A stretch of 64,000 bases of DNA from M0108 sp963841065 (lineage in GTDB: Bacteria > Pseudomonadota > Gammaproteobacteria > Chromatiales > Chromatiaceae). The DNA is taken from the NCBI GenBank assembly GCA_963841065.1, contig CAWJBI010000044.1:1-64000 (forward strand). The letters run 5' to 3'. Below the pieces are notes generated by a model, which was not told where the DNA came from, searched no databases, and saw only the letters and a program-made list of their open reading frames with translations. Made by a program: the position numbers and the translations under genes. Shown here one piece after another: positions 58,824 through 64,000 of the stretch. Every line of letters starts with the position of its first letter. Within the stretch, counting starts at the first letter, position 1.

Positions 58824-61088
58824 CTGAGAAACAGATCCCCTCGGGCCAGGCAGGAGATTTACGCCGGCGAGTGAAGGAAAGGGCGAGAAGGGACGAAACA
58901 AAAAGCAAGGAAACGCCTGTGCCCCAAGAAAACGCAGCAGAAGTGCCACGAACTGCGGGTGCACCAGACCGAGTTGGAGATGCAGAACGAAGAACTGCAC
59001 CGGATCCAAAAGGCACTCGAAGCGTCTCGGGCAGCCTATATCGACCTATACGAATTTGCGCCAATCGGCTATTTCACGGTCAACGAAAGGGGGCTGATCC
59101 TTGAAGCCAATCTCACTGCGGCTACCCTGTTGGGGGTGCCGAGAGGGGCGCTGCTGCAGCAGCCAGTGTCCCCTTTATCCTTCCCGAGTACCAGGACATC
59201 TACTACCAGTGCCGCAACCACCTCTTCGAAACGGGCACACCCCGGAACTGCGAGTTGCGCATGCTACGCGCGGCCACCGAACCATTCTGGGCTCGGTTGG
59301 ACGGAACCGCTGCTCGGGATCGTGAAACTGGTGCGCCCCTGTGCCGGGTGGTGATAAGCGACATCAGCGAGCGCAAGTCGGCGGAGATGGCCCTGTTAGA
59401 GAGCCAGCAGCGTTATGCCAACACACTCTCGGCGATTAGTGATGGTCTCTGGGATTGGGACATCCCAAGCGGCAAGGCCTTTTTCACCGAGCAATATTAC
59501 CTGCTGCTTGGATACGAGAACCATGAATTCCCCGCCACCTATGCTGCGTGGCGAGAGAAAGTACATCCGGAAGATATCGTTCAGGCCGAACAGATACTGC
59601 GGACCAGCATCGATGAGGGTAAGGGTTTTGAGATCCACATCCGGATGAAGGCGAAATCGGGCCAATGGCAATGGGTCTCGGCCCGGGGCAACGTCATCGA
59701 GCGGGATGCAACAGGGGCGGCGCTGCGGATGGTTGGAACCTTGACGGACATCACCGTTCGCAAACAGGTCGAGATGGACCTGCTTACCACTGAACGCGCC
59801 CTGCGGCGGGCCAATGAGCAACTCGACGAGAGGGTCCGGGAAGCCACTACCGCCTTGCGTCAAACTGTGGATATCCTCCGGGTCGAAATCGAGCAACGCC
59901 AACAAACCGAACGTAAACTCTCATCGGCGAATGAGGCGTTGCAAATTCTTACAAACCAGCTCCGTGCCCTGGCCGGTGAATTGACGATAGCCGAGCATCG
60001 TGAACGCAAGCGATTGGCCAGGATTCTACACGATCATCTCCAGCAAATACTGGCATCGGCGAAGTTGCGTGTGTCCTGCCTCGAGGGAGTGGGCCAGGAA
60101 GTGCTTCCGCGGGAAGTGGCGCAGATCGTAGCAATCTTAAACGATTCATTAACCATGTCGCGCTCTCTGGCTACCGAGCTATACCCGCCCATCCTGCAAG
60201 AAGGAGGCTTACAGGCCGCCATGGAATGGCTGGGTCGCTGGATGCGCGATAAACATGGCATGAACGTCGATCTTGTGATGCAGCCAGAGGTCATTTTTCT
60301 AGCGGAGGACGTGAGGATTCTGTTATTTGACGCGGTTCGGGAGTTGCTCTTCAATGCCCGTAAGCATTCAAACGTTAGCCGGGCGTGGTTGAGACTGCAG
60401 CAAGTGGATTCAACCACACTGCGGATCACCGTCAGCGATCAGGGTGTGGGTTTCGATGTCCCCAGTCTTTTCAAGTCAGAGGGAATTAACGGGGTAGGGC
60501 TCGGATTATTCGGCATCGCCGAGCGGCTCAGGCTGTTCGGCGGAAGTCTCGATATCGACAGTGCCCCAGGAAAAGGAAGCTGTCTTCACCCTGACGGTTC
60601 CCTTTATTAGCCATCAGCCGGACGTTCTGCTTGCCGCTGGTTTGGGATCCACCATGGCTGATCAATCTAAGCAAAAACCTGTCGATCTCCAGGCCGTGGG
60701 CGTTCGCGTGCTGCTGGCAGACGACCATGCCCTGTTCCGGGATGGCATTGATCGACTATTGAAGAAGGAGCCAGATATCGTTGTTGTCGGTTATGCCAAA
60801 GACGGGCTTGAAGCGATCGAGCTCGCGCGCAATCTTAAGCCGAACGTTATCCTAATGGACATCAACATGCCGCGGAGTAACGGCATAGAGGCCACGCGGA
60901 TCATTCATCGGGAGCATCCAGATATCCGGATTATTGGTTTGTCCATTTACCAAAATCAGGAACGTGCCCAGATTATGCTGGAGGCTGGCGCCGTCGATTA
61001 TAAGCACAAGGGATGCGCAGCGGCCGAATTGGTTGCAGCCATCCGGGCATGTGTCCGGAAAAGCGGCTCGCCAGCCACCTTGCCGTAG
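58820..61088 (+). CDS. PAS-domain histidine kinase running into a receiver domain (hybrid; frame breaks)
   Basis: The start MTEKQIPSGQAGDLRRRVKE fits the family, then the frame shifts near 58900 to HELRVHQTELEMQNEELHRI, a PAS domain (YIDLYEFAPIGYFTVNERGL), another shift near 59165, a second PAS domain (ISDGLWDWDIPSGKAFFTEQ), a coiled coil and a HisKA_3 core with intact histidine (ERKRLARILHDHLQQ). HATPase motifs are LFNARKHSNVSRA and VSDQGVGFDV. One extra T near 60575 shifts into TLTVPF, which leads to a receiver (VLLADDHALFRDGI; phospho-acceptor in VILMDINMPRSNG). If that T is an error, kinase and receiver form one hybrid protein; otherwise an ATG at 60654 could start the receiver separately. 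No output domain is attached to the receiver. Confidence 0.72.
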
Positions 61089-61270
61089 CGGCTTTAGGAG
61101 ATCAGGCTCTGGTCCCGCTGACGCCTGAACAGGTGTCCACGAACGAACGAGCACCGCCGGCGCGTTATTGAAGGCAGGGGTACGCGCTCCATACCCTCTC
61201 CGTGCCGCTTCTCTGGATTGTTACAAGGCGAGGTTAAACAGTCGGTGCGTCCGTGGCGTTGGGCACGCCG

Positions 61271-61918
61271 CTAAGAGACCATCCCCGCCCGGACCGCGTA
61301 CCGCACCACCTCGGCCATGGTATGCAGCCCAAGCTTATCCATAAACCGGTTACGGTAGGTATCCACGGTCCTAGGACTGATGGCCATGATCCGTCCGATC
61401 TCTTTGCTGCTGTTGCCAAGCGCGATTAGCCGGATGACCTCGCGCTCCCGCGGCGATAGGGCGACTGTTGTGCATCCGCTGCGTTGAAGCTCGCGGAGCT
61501 TGCTGCGGATCGAAGAGGAGATGAAGGTGCCACCCGCCGCGACAGTCTGAACGGCCAAGGCCAACTCCTCGAAGGAATTGTCCTTAAGGACATACGCCGC
61601 GGCACCCGCCTCCTGTGCCGAGAGGGCGGCCGAGGGATCGTCGTACATGGTGAGCAGCACCACCCGGGTGTCGAGACCCTCAGCCTCGACCCTACGGGCA
61701 ACCTCGATACCAGTGGATTCCGGCATGCTGACGTCGAGGATGGCGACATCGGGCCGAAGCGACTGAATGAGGGTCCAGGCTTCGGTGCCGTTGGTAGCCT
61801 GGGCGAGTAGTTCGATATCGTCCGCCGCTTGGACCAGCAGCGCTAGCCCTTGGCGGAACACCGCGTGGTCGTCGGCGAGAATAACCTTGATGCTCAAGTT
61901 GCGATCTCCCTCGGCCAT
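61271..61918 (-). CDS. NarL/LuxR-family response regulator
   Basis: About 215 residues from MAEGDRNLSIKVILADDHAV. The receiver has the acidic pair (ADDH), the phospho-acceptor Asp in VAILDVSMPEST and the Lys in YVLKDNSFEELA. The C-terminal LuxR helix-turn-helix is LSPREREVIRLIALGNSSKE followed by RTVDTYRNRFMDKLGL. It is convergent with the PAS kinase and is the only DNA-binding regulator near the oxidase locus, so it is the prime candidate to bind the two 52-bp elements. An upstream in-frame Met at 61966 is less likely. Confidence 0.9.
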   Translation of the reverse strand: MAEGDRNLSIKVILADDHAVFRQGLALLVQAADDIELLAQATNGTEAWTLIQSLRPDVAILDVSMPESTGIEVARRVEAEGLDTRVVLLTMYDDPSAALSAQEAGAAAYVLKDNSFEELALAVQTVAAGGTFISSSIRSKLRELQRSGCTTVALSPREREVIRLIALGNSSKEIGRIMAISPRTVDTYRNRFMDKLGLHTMAEVVRYAVRAGMVS

Positions 61919-62008
61919 TGGCTCGGAATCCGGACTGAGGTCAAGCAAGAAGTAAAGGAAATCCAACCCCGTTCAACAACCTGTAGTGTCTACTCACTCT
62001 ATGGCCTG

Positions 62009-62034
62009 GACAGGGGGTCAAAACACCCCCTGTC
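62009..62034. terminator. Short perfect hairpin upstream of the response regulator
   Basis: GACAGGGGGT pairs exactly with ACCCCCTGTC around the loop CAAAAC. It lies about 90 bases upstream of the regulator start, so it may be a terminator for DNA on the other side, an operator, or part of the repeat region. No T-run is seen. Confidence 0.4.
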
Positions 62035-62535
62035 GGGCCGTGATGCAGGGTTCTGGTCCCTAGAGGCCGGACTACTGTTCGGTCTTGGAGTGGTTTCTTC
62101 AGGTGCGAGGACGCGATTTTAACAAGACGGGCAAGAGCCCCCCCGGTAGCCGTTGGCAGTTCGCGTACCACCTCAATCCCCGATCGAGCTCGTACTCCCG
62201 GTCGTAGAATTATAGGAAACCCAACCGCCCGGCATCTGAAGTGGGGGAGAGAGGACGATAACACCGCAGGAAGGCTCGCCGCAAGGACACAGCGCGAGCC
62301 GACGGGGAAAGATAGGGAGCGGACCGGCGCCGGGCATTGCGCTCCCCTTGGGCGGCGCGATTGCGCGCTCCATAAGTCGTGCTGGCGTTCCCGCCAGGCT
62401 CGCCAGTAGTCGTCAGGTTCCTCGGTTCAGGACTTCCTCTGCGCTTCCTCCCTACCCGCCTCGGGGCGACGCCGTTGGCTTCGAGTTACAGTTCCCCCGG
62501 TCAGGCCTGTGGCGGACTTCCACCACCTTCATGAC

Positions 62536-62581
62536 ATGGCATACCGGGCAACCAAAAAATCATGTGTGCTCGGTATACAAG
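62536..62581 (+). repeat. Dispersed repeat end, copy B
   Basis: Combines the motif seen at 48734 (ATGGCATACCGGGCA) with the one seen upstream of trpF (ATCATGTGTG then GGTATA), in that order, so it joins the other two fragments into one repeat family. It lies about 100 bases before ycgN, as copy A does before trpF. Confidence 0.55.
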
Positions 62582-62679
62582 CTTGCGCCAGGGCCGAATT
62601 CCTGGCCGACCGCTAGAGATGCGAAAATTGAGTACAATGCGCCTCCTTGCCACCCACACGCGGAACCCTTGGCCCCATC

Positions 62680-63123
62680 GTGAACAACCCCCAAGGCCCC
62701 TTCTGGGAAATCACCCCCCTGGACGCCATGAGTAGCGACCAGTGGGAGGCCCTCTGCGACCGCTGTGGCAAGTGTTGCCTGGAGAAACTGGAGGAAGAGG
62801 AGACGGGTCGCATCTTCTACACCAACGTTGCCTGCAAGCTGCTCGACCCCGCCACCGGCGCTTGCGGCGACTATCCGCATCGTTCCCGCCTGGTGCATGA
62901 TTGTATCGAACTCACGCCGGCCACCGTCGCCAACCCCCGCTGGCTCCCCACCACCTGCGCCTACCGCCGCCTACGCGAGGGCAGATCCCTGCCCCGATGG
63001 CACCCCCTTCTCAGCGGTGACCCCACCTCCGTGAGCCGCGCTGGCCAGTGCGTCGCCGGTCGGGTCATCCCCGCCGCCGAGGCCGGACCCCTGGTCCACC
63101 ACCTCATTGACTGGATCGAATAG
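62680..63123 (+). CDS. YcgN family Cys-cluster protein (UPF0260)
   Basis: About 147 residues from a GTG (VNNPQGPFWEITPLDAMSSD). The cysteine cluster CDRCGKCCLEKLEEEETG and the later conserved region HDCIELTPATV..WLPTTCAYRRL with GRSLPRWHPLLSGD define the family, which may bind a metal or Fe-S centre. Function is unknown. An ATG at 62647 in the same frame is possible, but the GTG start gives the usual N-terminus. Confidence 0.88.
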   Translation: MNNPQGPFWEITPLDAMSSDQWEALCDRCGKCCLEKLEEEETGRIFYTNVACKLLDPATGACGDYPHRSRLVHDCIELTPATVANPRWLPTTCAYRRLREGRSLPRWHPLLSGDPTSVSRAGQCVAGRVIPAAEAGPLVHHLIDWIE

Positions 63124-63224
63124 CCCGCATCCCCGGCCTCGCTTCCACGACCCCCCCAGGTCCTCCGCCCGCGCGGCGGGGACAAGCCCCTCCCGATCCC
63201 CCTGCCCTTCCCGGTGAGCACTCG

Positions 63225-63962
63225 ATGAAAATTGCTTCTCCCCCCTCGGCCTCCTTCTGCCCCGCCCGGCTGGACCTGCTGCAAAGCGCCTCGGGCCTGG
63301 TCCTGGCCCTCTTCATGTGGCTGCACATGGTCTTCGTCTCCTCCATCCTCCTGGGCCAGGACGTCTTCTGGACGGTGGCGCGCTTTTTCGAGGGCTACTT
63401 CCTCTTCGGTCGGGGCTATCCCATCCTGGTGACCCTCTTCGCCACCGCCATCCTGGCGCTTTTCGTCCTGCACGCCGTCCTGGCCCTGCGCAAGTTTCCC
63501 GCCGACTGGCGCCAATACCGGACCTTCTGGCACCATGCCGGCCGCTTTCCCCATGGTGATACCCGCCTCTGGCTGGTCCAGGTGCTCACCGGCTTTGCCC
63601 TCTTCTTCCTGGCCCCGGTCCATCTCTACCAGATGATGGCGCACCCGGACCTGATCGGTCCCTTCGCCTCCGCCGACCGGGTCTGGAGCGGGCGGTTCTG
63701 GCCCCTCTATCTCCTGCTCCTCTTCGCGGTGGAGGTGCATGGCGGCGTTGGCCTCTATCGCCTGGCCTTGAAGTGGGGCTGGTTCGAGGGCAAGGACCCG
63801 GCGCTCACCCGCCGGCGGCTCCGGCGGGCCAAGTGGGCCCTGACGACCTTCCTGATCAGCCTCGGGCTCCTGTCCCTGGCGGCTTATATGGTCATCGGCA
63901 TGGATCACGCCCCCCACGCGGGCGAACGCTACACCCCGACCTGGGCGGAGACAGGGCGATGA
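63225..63962 (+). CDS. Fumarate reductase cytochrome b subunit
   Basis: A 245-residue membrane protein with five hydrophobic helices, beginning at PARLDLLQSASGLVLALFMW. Several membrane histidines fit dihaem b ligands (LHMVFVSSIL; VLHAVLAL; PVHLYQMMAHP; AVEVHGGVGLYRL). This matches the Wolinella/Campylobacter FrdC-type cytochrome b that links the menaquinone pool to fumarate reductase. Its stop overlaps the ATG of the flavoprotein gene (ATGA), the normal frdCA arrangement. Confidence 0.88.
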   Translation: MKIASPPSASFCPARLDLLQSASGLVLALFMWLHMVFVSSILLGQDVFWTVARFFEGYFLFGRGYPILVTLFATAILALFVLHAVLALRKFPADWRQYRTFWHHAGRFPHGDTRLWLVQVLTGFALFFLAPVHLYQMMAHPDLIGPFASADRVWSGRFWPLYLLLLFAVEVHGGVGLYRLALKWGWFEGKDPALTRRRLRRAKWALTTFLISLGLLSLAAYMVIGMDHAPHAGERYTPTWAETGR

Positions 63963-64000
63963 AAATCCTCTATACGGAGGTGTTGGTTATCGGCGGCGGC
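63959..64000 (+). CDS. frdA: Fumarate reductase flavoprotein subunit, 5' end
   Basis: Only 14 codons are inside the window: MKILYTEVLVIGGG, the start of an FAD-binding dinucleotide fold. Position directly after the cytochrome b gene, with a 4-base overlap, identifies it as the flavoprotein subunit that reduces fumarate. Confidence 0.75.
   Translation, partial: MKILYTEVLVIGGG

Larger units (their letters stand above)
61967..62645. other. Long intergenic region with hairpin and dispersed repeat
   Basis: About 680 bases between the response regulator and ycgN without a credible gene. It contains a short perfect hairpin (62009-62034), a purine-rich segment near 62245-62330 and the dispersed repeat ending near 62581. 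Nothing else is recognised. Confidence 0.6.

Overview
The window looks like a chromosomal segment of a GC-rich gammaproteobacterium. The clearest sign is the order leuC-leuD-leuB-asd-fimV-truA-trpF-(trpB-trpA)-accD-folC-dedD-cvpA-purF-metZ on the minus strand. Apart from trpBA, this is the arrangement I know from Pseudomonas aeruginosa and other gammaproteobacteria. A Chromatiales-like (purple sulfur) host would fit the composition, the IS load and the gene mix, but that is only inference.

Layout. 1-3.1 kb: a plus-strand surface-polysaccharide type cluster (SDR epimerase, FAD oxidoreductase, GtrA, start of a membrane protein), more AT-rich than the rest and cut short by mobile DNA. 3.1-4.64 kb: a transposase stub interrupted by an IS3-family element. 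4.7-22.4 kb: the conserved leu/asd/fimV/trp/acc/fol/pur/met block, with two gene relics between trpF and truA. 22.4-33.5 kb: greA, carB, carA, trxC, a CnoX/YbbN-like co-chaperone and hrpA. 33.67-37.97 kb: nested mobile DNA. An IS200-type element sits inside an IS5-type transposase, and an IS21 element sits inside a perfect 32-bp-stem inverted repeat. 38-42.1 kb: a family-2 glycosyltransferase and ilvB-ilvN-ilvC. 42.3-48.5 kb: proS and fabA (plus strand), then dsbC, yajQ, xerD, apaH and ogt (minus strand).

48.9-61.9 kb is the accessory region of most interest. It encodes a secreted animal-type haem peroxidase fused to RTX calcium-binding repeats, a Tat-exported CotA-like multicopper oxidase, a SCO-type copper chaperone, a GAF sensor kinase without the usual H-box histidine, a PAS histidine kinase running into a receiver domain, and a NarL/LuxR-type response regulator. 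Almost the same 52-bp element (49 of 52 bases by eye) lies upstream of both the peroxidase and the sensor-oxidase-SCO operon, so the two transcription units are probably co-regulated. Haem peroxidases of this architecture (MopA) and multicopper oxidases are the two known bacterial Mn(II)-oxidase classes, and Pseudomonas putida controls Mn oxidation with two sensor kinases and a regulator. I propose a candidate extracellular Mn(II)- or phenol-oxidising system. 62-64 kb: a dispersed repeat, ycgN, a fumarate reductase cytochrome b gene and the first codons of the fumarate reductase flavoprotein gene.

Many otherwise well-conserved housekeeping genes (accD, trpA, trpB, trpF, asd, carB, hrpA, xerD) carry one- or two-base frame breaks. 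The simplest reading is residual indel error in the assembly, so I annotate these as single genes across the break. No rRNA, tRNA or CRISPR array was recognised.
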